This document shows positions 42,647 to 53,237 of a stretch of DNA of 64,000 bases, piece by piece. The DNA comes from Coniella vitis (lineage: Eukaryota > Ascomycota > Sordariomycetes > Diaporthales > Schizoparmaceae). The notes beneath the pieces are model-generated. The model worked only from the letters and a program-made list of their open reading frames with translations. It was not told the DNA's origin and searched no databases. The position numbers and the translations under genes were made by a program. The stretch lies in assembly GCA_011317545.1 (NCBI GenBank), contig WUJK01000009.1:682001-746000 (forward strand). Reading direction: 5' to 3'. Numbering within the stretch: position 1 is the stretch's first letter; each line of letters opens with the position of its first letter.

Positions 42647-43139
42647 CCTAACTCAAAGAGGCAGCAGTCTGCTCAGCAATATATTCAGGTATTCAAAGAC
42701 GTGAAAAGTTTTGGGTTGATTTACCGCGAGGTATCGTGTTGGCGCCCATGTCCACGATAGTGACAAGGAGGGATAAGGATGCCGGGATGTGATGGCAGAT
42801 GGCCCCCGAGGTGAACACTAATGACTAAGCCTAGCTACGTAAGCTACGAGCTGGCGCACTGGGCCAGCGCTACCTAAGTATAAATAGCAGGCCATGCGCA
42901 ATTTACCCGGCGGCCCCACCTGGGCGGGCAGTATCTTACTGCTGGCCGTTTCAAACAGCCTTGCTCTTGAGCCTCTGGACCACATCGTACGGCGCCCTCA
43001 CCCACACCCGCCCTCACAGCCTCGCCGCCACGCCCAGCAGCCTCGCAATACATCAAATACAACTGATCCGAACAGGTGATATCTTTTGAGAGCCAATCAT
43101 CTCTCTCTCCGTTCTGCCGGCCACTCAAGACGGGTCACG
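42647..43139. other. Short intergenic region, no gene seen
   Basis: Contains the exporter 3' end and the promoter/leader of the next gene. Nothing else recognised. Confidence 0.5.
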
Positions 43140-44267
43140 ATGCCTCGCAAACTCGACAATGACACGCGCATGCATTTTCGCATCTTTGACGTGAGTGCAC
43201 TGTCTCAAAGATTGTCTCTTTGTAGTTTCAGTCAACCAGAATCTACAGGAGTTCGGAGAAAGCGTGGCTTGAATTTCGGTATTCTTTTTCGTCCTTGCAA
43301 GGCCTTCATTGTATAGGCAAATTGCGTGGTTGTGTGAAATCTACGCTCCTCAAGAGCAGCCCCAGCCCCATCAATAGCCTCAGCCTCAGCCTCGCCTTTT
43401 CTTCTCCTTCTTTTTCCCCTTTCATAATAACAACCCACTCTGACTTCTTCAAACACCTACCAACAGGATGAAACCCACGCTCAAAAACGCGCCTTTTGCC
43501 TGCACTGCAACAGGGACGCCTGCGCAGACAACATCCAGCGCATGAAGAACCATCTGCTGAAATGCGAAGTCTACCTGAGCAGCACCGCCACTGCCGCCAA
43601 TGCGACCACCACCACCACCGCGGCCGCAGCAGCGGGCAACGACGCAGGTGCACCGCCTCGAGGCGCCAACGAGTCCGTCTTCCCGGCGCAGATGGAGGAT
43701 GCGCCCATGGGTTCGGGCCTGCACTCCATGACCTCCACCACTCACCCACCACAACCCGTCGTCCCCCGTGGCCAACAGCAAAGCCATGCCCAGCCGCAGC
43801 AATCCTCAGCAAATGGCTCTGCCTCGGCCTCTGTCTCTGCCAATGGCCGCACGATCGCCTCGGCATCCCAACAGTCAACGTCCATCCCCCCCACGCCCAC
43901 AAGCTCTGCGCCCACAACCCTACCCGTAGCAATCGCACCCGCACCCGCACCCGCACCCGCACCCGGAGGGCCAGGCGCCACGGGCCCCTCCCAGCAAGCC
44001 CAGCAGCCGCTCTCGCCCACGCCCACCCTCAAGTCCGCCCAGACCAGCCTCGACAAAGTCCGCCAGGCCATGTCGCGCTCGACCAAGCGCCTCGACAGCC
44101 TCGAGGCCGTGCTCAAGACCCAGGTGCAGGACGGGATGCACAATGCCGCCACGCACGTCCGTGCTGCCATGCGCGATGAGCGGGACCGCTTGTTCAAGCT
44201 GTCGCAGACGCTGGTCAAGCAGGAGATGCGCGTGCGTGAGGCGCAGAACCCCATAGGGTCATTCTAG
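43140..44267 (+). CDS. BED-like zinc-finger protein with Ala/Pro/Ser-rich linker and C-terminal helix
   Basis: It has two exons, 43140-43190 and 43467-44267, and encodes 283 aa. The 276-bp intron has a GTGAGT donor and a CAACAG acceptor and joins as FRIFDDETHAQKRAFC in frame. Near residue 25 a single finger-like motif, CLHCNRDACADNIQRMKNHLLKC, provides C-x2-C ... H-x4-C ligands, like a degenerate BED finger. The middle is low-complexity and includes an (Ala-Pro) repeat at about residues 178-186. The last 80 residues, starting near LKSAQTSLDKVRQAM, are strongly helical and charged with heptad-like spacing, suggesting a coiled coil. A DNA- or chromatin-binding role is plausible by the finger alone. 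I do not recognise a named orthologue. Exon 1 is only 17 codons and is the least certain part. Confidence 0.7.
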
Positions 44268-44863
44268 GCGGTGATCCAGAGAAAGACGGCAACTCATATC
44301 AACACCCCGTTCTTGCTCATCTTTTCATCCTGGGCAATTGTCAAAGAAGCAATCGCAATAGATGAACGGACTACCATAGACCCGCGGATAAAGATAGTAC
44401 TGCTTTTCTTGATGCCACGTTGATTTAGAGGGTCGACAGAGTGGAAGTGCTGGTCACTGAATCACCCAAATCAGTCAACGACACACAACAATTACTTTTG
44501 AAGAGGAAAAGCGTATAGATTTCTTGCAAAGATACACGCTACCTCGCTCGATACATTCGGAGTTGGTCAGCGACCGCTCAACTTTCTAGTGGCACCGGCG
44601 AGCGATATCACCACGACATGAATATTTACATCTTTTCAATCCTCGACTATCGACATCACTTCTAAGATAACAGAATATAAAATAAAAAGGAATCTCGACT
44701 TCATTCTCTGGCAAAACTACCCAACGAATCCCATTTTCATACCCAAACACCCCAACCACTCGAGAAAAAGAACCCTCCCACCAGGTATCAATATCAACAT
44801 CATGATTCCTGCAGATAAAAAGCATACCCGTTCCTCCCAAATAACAAAGCTTGATACACAATG

Positions 44864-44906
<43 letters not shown>

Positions 44907-45303
44907 GTCAAAAGCAAGACGGCCCTGACCGGACTCCGAAGTCATGAACAGGCCACAGGCCTCTTTTCTCTTCCCTTGTTCCCAGTCAAAAGAAAAACTC
45001 CATGATACCCAACACCAGAGAAACGCCACATTGATGAGACCCCAGGTCAAAGAAAAAAGCAAGTAGTAATGATGCTGATGGTCTAAGTAAGAAAGAAGGA
45101 AAAAAAAAGAAGAACAAAAGAAAACCGATGAGATGTGATCAAAGGAACGTTGCCACTCAACAATTGATAATATCACAACACCCCAAAGCTAGAGCGAAGT
45201 TTGGTGATGCAGCAGCCATCATCGTCCGTTGCTCATGTATGCATCCGCAAGAACCAACCAGACCACGAAAAGAGAAAAGCCTGCCTGCCTGCCTGCCCTT
45301 CCT
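44268..45303. other. Intergenic region with (ACT)n repeat, no gene seen
   Basis: Convergent 3' region between two genes. It is A/T-rich with a 43-nt (ACT)n tract. No coding-type ORF. Confidence 0.5.
44864..44906. repeat. (ACT)14 trinucleotide microsatellite
   Basis: Fourteen uninterrupted ACT units plus one base, non-coding. Its purity suggests recent expansion and likely length polymorphism between strains. Confidence 0.95.
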
Positions 45304-46038
45304 TTAGCTCATATACGAAGCCGACGGGCCCCCGAACCGATCCGCAGGGCTCTTCCACAGGTCAGCCGGCATATTCCCATAGGTAGCCGTCTGCTGCGGC
45401 GCCGGCGCCAACCCTGTGATGTTGCGCTGCGTGTTGACAAGCATGCCGTAGCCATACTGTCGCCCAGCCGGCCCATTGGGGCCGGGCGTCTTGAGCGAGA
45501 CATCCACCATGCCCGCCGAGTCGCCGCCGCCGCCGCCGCCGCCACTACTACTCCCAGGCGACACGGACTGGCCCAGTGCGCGCGGCGCCGCAACATTCAG
45601 CGGGCCCGAAATGTTGGACACGGTGCTTGCCGCATAGCTATTGTCTAGGTGCTTGGGACCGGCGGCATCGGCAGCACCCTTGACCTCATGGCGGCGACGA
45701 CAGCAGCAGTGGCAGAGGCAAAGGAGGATGGAGACGAGGAAGAGCACGGCGGCAGCCAGGGCGACCCAGAGGAGAATCTTCTTCCATTCCGTCATGTGGT
45801 TGTAGATTTCGACGACGGACTCGTCGTGGATGTTTTCGTGCTCGCTGTTGTTGTTGTCGTCGTCGCGGCTGAGGAGGAGGGGCGCTGCTGCCATGTTGGC
45901 TGCTGTGCCGGGGGAAAGGAGGAAGAGGTTGCTGCTGCTGCTGCTGTGCGGGTCCTTGTACATTCTCTGGGGCGAGGAGCGGACGAAGCTGTGTGGGAGG
46001 AGCGGGAGGGCGATCACGTCGGTGGGCAGGGAAGGCAT
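45304..46038 (-). CDS. Single-pass membrane protein with juxtamembrane cysteine cluster, function unknown
   Basis: A single exon of 244 aa if started at the Met at 46038; an alternative in-frame Met at 45894 gives 196 aa and also fits. The frame opens further upstream only at a GTG. One hydrophobic helix (about residues 88-108, ILLWVALAAAVLFLVSILL) is followed immediately by CLCHCCCRRR. This is a Cys/Arg cluster typical of S-palmitoylated juxtamembrane regions and, by the positive-inside rule, faces the cytosol. The N-terminal side is acidic (DDDNNNSEHENIHDE) and would be external. The cytosolic tail of about 130 residues has a poly-Gly stretch and ends PSASYMS. No enzymatic motif. Similar small fungal membrane proteins are known only as hypotheticals. 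Confidence 0.68.
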   Translation of the reverse strand: MPSLPTDVIALPLLPHSFVRSSPQRMYKDPHSSSSSNLFLLSPGTAANMAAAPLLLSRDDDNNNSEHENIHDESVVEIYNHMTEWKKILLWVALAAAVLFLVSILLCLCHCCCRRRHEVKGAADAAGPKHLDNSYAASTVSNISGPLNVAAPRALGQSVSPGSSSGGGGGGGDSAGMVDVSLKTPGPNGPAGRQYGYGMLVNTQRNITGLAPAPQQTATYGNMPADLWKSPADRFGGPSASYMS

Positions 46039-47024
46039 CGCGACTGGTGTGCTGAGAGGTATGGTTGGTTTGGAGTTGTCTTGGTCTTTGGTGGCAAGGT
46101 GACTGACTATATCTATACCCGTTGGCACGACAAGAACAGCCAAAGGGTATGTACAGTATGTATGGTGGCCAGATTGTCTCGGTAATTTGCCAGTGATATT
46201 CTCTTTTGACACCTGTGGGCGTTTTGTGCAAGTGTGCAGAGGAAAGAAAGCATGACGACAAGGCCCAGGTCGTGCAGTCGTCCAATCTTTTGTATGCCAT
46301 GCTTGCTATCGCCAGGTCAAGGACCGACGACCACAGGACACATGCAGAGACGAGGCCTTCATGTTTGGTGATGCGGTCGGGGGCGCGGCGACGGGCAGGA
46401 CTCACTCAGCAAAGAAATGTTTGGGGGCACTGTCGGTCCAGCGGCCATAGACCGTGACAGGACGTGACTTGTTCCCGGTTACTAGACCTTGACTGACCGC
46501 CGCGAAACACCACACAGTCGTCATGCATGGTCTGGTCTGGTCTGGTCTGGTCTGATCTGGTCTTGGTCGGGTAACCTACCAAGAGAAGCCTGGACTAAGC
46601 CATGTGCCCAAACAAAAGAGTCAGCACCACATGGGCCGAAACGGCGCCCAAGGCGCGACGGAACGGGTTGTCGTCTGACAGGCGCGACAGTTGTGATTGG
46701 CTCGCCAAGCTGACCGCGGGTTGGTGAGATTGGCCCCCTTGCGACAACGCCAAATGCAGGTACCGTTGATCTCGGATGCTGTCAAGAGTCAGAGCCGGCT
46801 TATGCGGCCTCGTGCTGTGGTAGTTGCTGTAGAAACACTTGGCATGGTACAGAGGCAAAGGCTCCAAAGGGCTCAGAGGCAGTATTCGCCTTCTATGTCG
46901 GGAGATGTGGCTCGCCCACCAAGTGCTGCGTGAGTGAGATGGTGACAACCATGCGAGATGATGCAGGATACAGTCAAGTTGGGCGCGATCTTTATGCAAC
47001 TCCCATTTCTATCTAGCCATTCTC
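46039..47024. other. Intergenic region with (GGTCT)n repeat, no gene seen
   Basis: Lies between the 5' end of the single-pass membrane protein gene and the 3' end of the sugar porter gene. A GGTCT pentanucleotide run occupies 46529-46560. No coding-type ORF. Confidence 0.5.
46529..46560. repeat. (GGTCT)n pentanucleotide repeat
   Basis: About six GGTCT units, the last with a single-base change (GATCT). Confidence 0.85.
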
Positions 47025-48759
47025 TCAAGCCGCTACACGCCCTTCATCGATCGAGTCTGAACGTTTGACTGCCACTGCATCTCCAGATGTGCCGCCTTTC
47101 GTGAATTGCTGATGCGCAATCGTCTCCAAGGACAGACCCTTTGTCTCCTTGAGAAAAAGAAAGGAGATGACGGCGATCACGGCATCAAATACTCCCCAGA
47201 GCAGGAACGTGCCCCAGCCAATATTGTTGATCATGTAAGGGGTCGTGAGGGAGAAGACGAAGTTGAAGAGCCACTGCGAGCCCACACCGATCGCCACGCC
47301 CGCTTCTCGAATGCGAGCTGGAAAGATTCTTGGTGCAGAAAGTGTCAGCGTACAAAGAAAGAGGCCATGTGGCCTGTCGCATAAACAGGAGAAGTGGCTG
47401 AAAACGAGAAAAGGAAAAGAAGTAAAAAGCAAATACTTACTCTGATACATATGGCCACGGCATTGGGCCCCAGGAGAAATTGTACGCCACGACAAAGAGG
47501 TAAATAAGGGCCACCATGGCAATCCCAGAGCCCGTGATGTTTCCCTGGGCCGGCGGCGGGATTGCCTTGTCCACGGCGGCCGTGGTGATTTGACAGGCCG
47601 CCATGACGGCTGCGCCAGCAATCAGGACATTGCGCCGGCCCACACGCTCAGAAACAAAAAGCACAAAGGCGCCGCAAGCAAGGACCTTGACGACGCCAAA
47701 GAGGGCCGTCAACAAGAGGTCCCGGTTGCCAGAGCCGACCAGGAGTTTAAAGTACTGCGGGCCGAAATACGCAAAGGCGGTGGCGCCGGTGGCCTGCTGG
47801 GCGAGGAAAACAGCAACGGCAGTAGAGACGCGTTTGAAGTTGTCGCGCTGGAGGAACAGCTCCCTGAACTGGAAACCCTCGCGCTCCCTCGCCTCCATCT
47901 CAACGCCGAGCCTGATGTCTGCCATTTCGTCCTCTACGGCTTGCGAGGTATCTGCTCGGATCCACTGGAGGCTTTCGAGGGCCTCTCCGTGACGGCCCTT
48001 GCGAGTCAACCACCGCGTACTCTCCTTGAGCGTCAACATGCCGAGCCCCAGCAGCGCGCCAGGCACCAGCTGCAGGCCGATGGGAAGCTGCCACTGGCGG
48101 GACGTGTCCTGGCCCAGGGCAGCGCCATAGTCGATCCAGTACGAGGTGAAGATGCCCAAAGTGTAGAACCACTGAAAGAAGCTGCCAATCCGGCCTCGAA
48201 TCTCTGGCGGGCTCATTTCCGAACTGAACAGGGGCACGACAACGGTGGCTGTACCCAGGCCGAGGCCAGCAATGACACGAGCAATGTAAAAGACCGTGAG
48301 CGAGTGCGTGTTGACGGTCTGGAGCAGGGCGCCGACGCAAAAGACGAGGCTGGAGATCATCAAGGCCTTTTTGCGGCCCAGTCTGTCCGTGAGCGGCCAG
48401 GCGAGGAAGCAAGCAACAAAGGCGCCGAGCTGCTGCAGGCCCACAGCAAGAGAGTCGACGCGCGTGGCATCTGCAGCGGTGTAGCCAAAGTCGCGCTCAA
48501 AGGACTGGAGAGTGAGGACACCGCCGACGATGCCTGAGTCGTAGCCAAAAAGGAAGCCTCCGATGCACACAACACCGCCCAGCCAGTAAGCGCGGATGGT
48601 GCCTTGGCGGGTGCCAGACATTGTGGTTGCTGTCGCTGGCCGTGGAGAGCCGTTGGGCGCGGTGAGCTGTGGTAGGAGAGCTTGCGACTCGTTTGCAGTG
48701 TTGCCAGGCTCGGATGACAGGCTGAGCCGTCCGACTATATCATCCGGCTGGGCGGCCAT
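47025..48759 (-). CDS. MFS sugar porter
   Basis: A proton-coupled sugar (or related polyol/acid) transporter. It has two exons on the minus strand, 48759-47441 and 47328-47025, and encodes 540 aa. The 112-bp intron starts with GTAAGT and splicing regenerates PYVSEIFPARIREAG, a hallmark of the family. Others are GFLFGYDSGIVGG in TM1, DRLGRKKA, RVIAGLGLG, SEMSPPEIRGRIGS after TM4-5, KESTRWLTRKGR before the loop, and LKETKGLSLE near the end. The N-terminal tail (about 60 aa) is cytosolic. The family TM7 motif QQxxG is present as QQATGATAF. It is divergent from the sulfatase gene with 1285 bp between starts. The Met at 48759 is chosen because upstream in-frame Mets precede a Cys/Trp-rich region unlike this family. 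Substrate not readable. Confidence 0.92.
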
Positions 48760-50044
48760 GGCTGTTGGAGATTCAGCTGATGGCAGCCCGCAGTGATGCT
48801 TCTCCCACCCGGCACAAGATGCCCATATCATACATAACCTTGGACCGCAGTAGCCGGGCCTCCTTGGAAGCACCAAAGTACTGCATAAACGGGTTGCATG
48901 GGCAGCCGAGCAGCACACAAAACAGCAGTAAACGTCAGCACCTACAGCCATCACCATCATCCCTGTGGATGGCAACATTTCGGACCAGTCAGAGCCGAGC
49001 AAAGGAGGTTTGCCCACCGGGGAAAAAAGATCAGTCAGCGATCCTTCGCATCGGGTTCATATGGCACTGATTATTTCCGTTGAAGGGCAGGTAGTTTCAA
49101 GCCAAACCAAAGCCCAACACGCACCCGTTCGGAACATATAGGACGTGGATGAAAGCAAGTCCTAGCATGGATGGGATCAGTCAGCCTCTTCACTCCATGG
49201 AAAGCATTCTCACGACTGGCCCAGGTGGTCCTGGACAAAGGCAAGAGTAAGATTGTACATAGTACAACCCAGGGAGGCAGAACCGAGATCCGCAAGCCCA
49301 TCGACCAAGACAGCAACGCAGCCGACTTCCACGGCCTTGCGGTAATAGCAGTCGTAGACGATGCGCTACTGCAAGTGCTGGGCAAGCAGGACAAGGTAGG
49401 TGGTGTGATGTGATGGTGGTGGTTGGTGGCCTGCCTTGTGATGGAGAAGCAGTGGCCCCTGTATATGCGGAGAAACATGCCGTACGATACGCTGGGGGCT
49501 GCTGCTGGGGCTGCTGCTGGGGCTGCTGCTATGGCACGCTTGGCACGCTATAGGTTGAATTCCAGGGGAGGCTTTACCGCTGTCCCCCCTTCGGCACCCC
49601 TCTAGAAGACCCCTCCAAGCTTGTGGCACCAGCCAATAGTCTTACACGCCTTGTGCCCATCTGCTTTGCCGTGCAGGCCGGAAACCAAGCAAGCACACGC
49701 AATCGAGGAAGAAGCACGCAATGGGGCACTCGGGGACCCTCTCTTTATGTCTAGACGGAGTCCCGACATCCGTCCTTGCTTTGGTCGAATCCATCACATT
49801 GCTGGCCAAAGTGGGTAGGCTGGCTGGCTGGCTGGCTGGCTGGCTGATCCCAAGCATACTATGTATGCCAATAACGCATCTGTCGTTAATAGACACGTGC
49901 CCGCCATTCTTGTGCTTCGCTCCTCTGGTTCTCCTTGGTGCTGGCTTTTCGTCTCATCGATTACCGAGTCGTTCAAGTCCATTTTGCCCTTCCCAGCCGG
50001 TCCAACAGCTAGACAGGCTTTGCCCATTGTTGGAACCTCGGACA
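48760..50044. promoter_or_regulatory. Divergent promoter region between the sugar porter and the sulfatase
   Basis: A 1285-bp region between divergent starts. It holds two copies of the TACTATGTA word (49256 and 49857), a GCTGCTGGG tandem at about 49498-49529 and a (GGCT)n run at 49818-49845. No gene is supported. An ORF beginning at 49721 is in frame with the sulfatase and is discussed there. Confidence 0.45.
49818..49845. repeat. (GGCT)7 tetranucleotide repeat
   Basis: Seven GGCT units, 200 bp upstream of the sulfatase start. The same unit is found at 17843-17866. Confidence 0.85.
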
Positions 50045-51874
50045 ATGGCCACCAAACGCCCCAACTTCCTCGTCATCGTCGCCGACGACCTCGGTTTCAG
50101 CGACATCAGCCCCTTTGGCGGCGAAATCCACACCCCGCACCTCGCGCGCCTCGCTTCCCAGGGCCTGCGCTTCACAGACTTCCACGCGGCCGCCGCCTGC
50201 TCCCCCTCGCGCGCCATGATCATGACGGGCACAGACCACCACATTGCCGGGCTGGGCAACCTCATTGAGTGGACCAACATCAGCGGGCAAAACGACCCCA
50301 AGGGCGGCATGTCGACGGCGCCGCAGCGCGGCATGCCTGGCTACGAGGGATACCTCAACGAGCGCGTGGCCGCGCTGCCCGAGATTCTGCGGGATGCGGG
50401 CTACTTGACGCTCATGGCGGGGAAATGGCATCTGGGCCTGACGCCCGAGCGGTCCCCCCAGGCGCGCGGCTTTGAAAAGAGCTTTGCGCACCTGCCGGCT
50501 TGCAGTAACCACTACGCCTATGAGCCCAAGCTCGAGGGCGCGGACCAGATCCCTGGCTTCATGACCATGAGCTTTATTGCCTTGCACAGCGAGGATGGTG
50601 ACTATGTCAAGAAGCTGCCAGAAGGCTGGTACAGCAGCGATGGCTACGGCGACAAGATGGTCGAGTATCTGAAGCAGTGGAACGAGTCCAAGGAAAAGAC
50701 CGACAACGAGCGGCCTTTCTTTGGATATTTCCCCTTCACGGCGCCACACTGGCCGTTGCAAGCCCCGCAGGAGTATATCCGCAAATACCGCGGCGTGTAC
50801 GATGACGGCCCAGACGCACTGCGACTGAAGCGTCTCCAAAAACTCAAAGACCTGGGCATGATTGGCCAGGACGTTGAGCCGCACCCAGTTGTCGCAGAGG
50901 AAGTCAAAGAGTGGGACGATATGTCGGCCGAGGAAAAGGCCAACTCGTGCCGCGCCATGGAGGTCTTCGCCGGCATGGTCGAGTGCATTGATGCCAACGT
51001 AGGCAAGGTCGTGGACTACCTCGACTCCATTGGCGAGCTTGACAACACCTTTGTCTGCTTTCTCTCGGACAACGGCGCCGAGGGAGCTGCCTATGAGGCC
51101 TATCCCATGGTCCAAGCTGGCATGATCCAGCACCTGCAGAAATACTACAACAACCACATTGACAACTTGGGCAATGGAGACTCGTTCATCTGGTACGGCC
51201 CCCGTTGGGCGCAGGCTGCCACGGCTCCCAGTCGACTGTACAAGGCCTACACTACGGAAGGCGGGGTGCGCGTCCCATTTCTGGTGAAGCCGCCCGCAAG
51301 TTGGCAGGACAAGATCGAAAAGGGCAGCATTACGCACCAGTTCAGCACCGTCATGGATTTGGCTCCCACAATTCTCGACATGGCGGGTGTGACGCACCCT
51401 GCGCCCACGTACCAAGGCCGTGAGGTGGTGTCGATGCGTGGAAAGAGCATGGTGCCGTACCTGGACAAGACGGCCGAGACGATCCACGACAAGGAGTTCA
51501 TCAATGGGTGGGAGACATGTGGGCGGGCTGCCTGTCGCAAAGGCGATTGGAAGATTGTCTTTATTCCCAAGCCAAAGGGCCCTGAAAAGTGGCAATTGTA
51601 CAATTTGGCCAAGGATCCAGGCGAAGTCCACGATCTCGCCGGCCAGGAGCCAGAGCGGCTCCAGGAACTGATCAAGCTGTGGGATCAATATGTGCTGGAG
51701 ACGGGCGTGATCCCATTGGCGCCAGAGCTGGGTACGTGGATGGCGGCCATGGAAGAGCAGATGCCTGAAAATGCGTGGATCGAGTACGAGTACTGGAAAG
51801 AAGGCGCCCGGGACGATCCCAAGAAGTTCACCAAGGAGATTCCTCGCTTTGTGCGACAGGTCAAGGCTATATAG
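50045..51874 (+). CDS. Type I sulfatase (arylsulfatase-like, formylglycine-dependent)
   Basis: The enzyme hydrolyses sulfate esters, releasing inorganic sulfate. It is a single exon of 609 aa. The N-terminus RPNFLVIVADDLGFSD supplies the two Asp metal ligands (D14, D15). The active-site signature is CSPSR at 52-56, in which the Cys would be converted to formylglycine. GKWHLG lies at 126-131, and a late SDNGAEG gives the second metal pair (D342, N343). With the start at 50045 there is no signal peptide, so a cytosolic enzyme acting on imported sulfate esters is likely. The reading frame is open upstream to an ATG at 49721, which would add 108 residues containing repeat-derived GWLAGW. I consider that UTR. 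The divergent sugar porter could supply substrate. The choline-sulfatase C-terminal domain is not evident. Confidence 0.93.
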   Translation: MATKRPNFLVIVADDLGFSDISPFGGEIHTPHLARLASQGLRFTDFHAAAACSPSRAMIMTGTDHHIAGLGNLIEWTNISGQNDPKGGMSTAPQRGMPGYEGYLNERVAALPEILRDAGYLTLMAGKWHLGLTPERSPQARGFEKSFAHLPACSNHYAYEPKLEGADQIPGFMTMSFIALHSEDGDYVKKLPEGWYSSDGYGDKMVEYLKQWNESKEKTDNERPFFGYFPFTAPHWPLQAPQEYIRKYRGVYDDGPDALRLKRLQKLKDLGMIGQDVEPHPVVAEEVKEWDDMSAEEKANSCRAMEVFAGMVECIDANVGKVVDYLDSIGELDNTFVCFLSDNGAEGAAYEAYPMVQAGMIQHLQKYYNNHIDNLGNGDSFIWYGPRWAQAATAPSRLYKAYTTEGGVRVPFLVKPPASWQDKIEKGSITHQFSTVMDLAPTILDMAGVTHPAPTYQGREVVSMRGKSMVPYLDKTAETIHDKEFINGWETCGRAACRKGDWKIVFIPKPKGPEKWQLYNLAKDPGEVHDLAGQEPERLQELIKLWDQYVLETGVIPLAPELGTWMAAMEEQMPENAWIEYEYWKEGARDDPKKFTKEIPRFVRQVKAI

Positions 51875-51935
51875 GGTGTCTGTATTTGTATAGTCGATGG
51901 GCGAGGAAAAGGAGAAGACAAAGGACAGATCGAGC

Positions 51936-52945
51936 TCATCCCTGCTTGAAGTTCATGCTATATCCTCCCGTCTTGGGATCCTGCTCCATCTTGAAGTTGT
52001 CTGTACTCAAGCCAAAGGGTTTGAGAATGCCATTGCCGAGCTGCTCGAAATATGCTGCGTTAACCATCGAGTCACGCCATCAAGAAGCGACAGGCAACGT
52101 CTTGGGAAAAAATGAACCAAACTCACCTCCTTGAGCTTGCCCCACATCTCGGCCGTTTCTTGCTCCTGAGCTGCCTTGACGCGAGGAGGCAGGGATCGTA
52201 GCTGGGAAGCGACAATTTTGCGATCACTAGAAGTGACATTGTCCATCTTGGAAAGCGCCTTGTAGTCCTCTTCTGCTCCAGCCAAGTTGGACCAGCCACC
52301 AGCCTCACTGCGAGCGCGCGCACGGCGCATCAGAGCCTTGTAGCGTATGCGCTTGGCGTCTTCCTTGCGCTTGCGCCGTGAGGCAGCGACGGGATCTTCT
52401 TGGTCGTCTTGGGCAGGGGCTGGAGCGGCCTTTGCAGCGCCCGACGAAACAATTTCCTCCTCGACCTCGTCTTCTTCAGCTTTAGCAGCGGCTGCCGCGG
52501 CGGCTTCTTCTTCTGCCAGCTGGTGGTCAACCTTGTCGAGCCTGTCGAGAGCTAGGGTGGCCGAACTAATGGCGTCCTTCCACTCTTCAAGCTTGAGGTG
52601 GCATGCTGAAATGTTGGACTGCAGCACGGCGAGGTCGTAGTCGAGGTAGTTCGGGCAGACGGCGGTGGCGTCCGAGTATTTTGCGAGCGCCTGACTGTAG
52701 GATCCAGAGTTAAACAGGGCATTGGCCTCGGACTTGTGAATTTGGGATTCGGCGAGTAGCTCCTGGATTGCGTGCGCTGTCAGTGAGTGCGTCGGACGGA
52801 CAGTACAGATGATGAAAGGTGCCGATCATGATCTTACAGCTTCTTCCTCAGGCGAGAACTTTACCACCTCTGGCTCGTCTTTTTGGTCTAACTGGGGCTG
52901 TTCCACTTTTGCGGTGTCGTTGGAGGGCGAGGTTGAATCGGCCAT
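51936..52945 (-). CDS. TTC1-like tetratricopeptide repeat protein
   Basis: A TPR adaptor of the TTC1 family, whose animal member interacts with Hsp90/Hsp70 and small GTPases. It has three exons on the minus strand, 52945-52838, 52762-52127 and 52040-51936, and encodes 282 aa. Exon 3 was found by eye: splicing gives WGKLKELGNGILKPFGLS in frame, then DPKTGGYSMNFKQG and stop, which is the conserved C-terminus of TTC1 proteins. An acceptor three bases upstream would add one Gln. TPR helices start near ANALFNSGSYSQAL and NISACHLKLEEW. An Ala/Glu-rich linker between the second and third repeats (EEEAAAAAAAKAEEDE) is longer than usual. The gene is convergent with the sulfatase (61 bp apart) and divergent from the HAD gene (292 bp). 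Confidence 0.88.
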
Positions 52946-53237
52946 GTTGGCTGGTCTGGGCTTCAAGGAAAGGAAGAAGGATGAAAACAAGACAAGACGA
53001 TCCGATTCACATGCGATGATGAGAGAGAGGCCTGCCCAGCTGGCCATCCCTGCTCGAGCACTACCCAGGCCCCTGTATACTTGCAAGGGTGGGCCTGCCC
53101 CTCACTGAGTCAAGGCCCCTGAACCCCTCCATCCATCCCACTGTTGCTGGTTCAACCCCCAAACACCACCACAACACCAAAGCCATTCTCACCAAGGCCA
53201 GTCAATTCAATCGCCTCGTCTCCAACACAGCAGAGAC

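Noticed and set aside
50009..51688. A 559-codon open frame on the minus strand
   Set aside because: It lies exactly opposite the sulfatase coding region. Long antisense frames are expected from the strong G/C third-position bias here. The translation has no domain, and its codon pattern mirrors the real gene.
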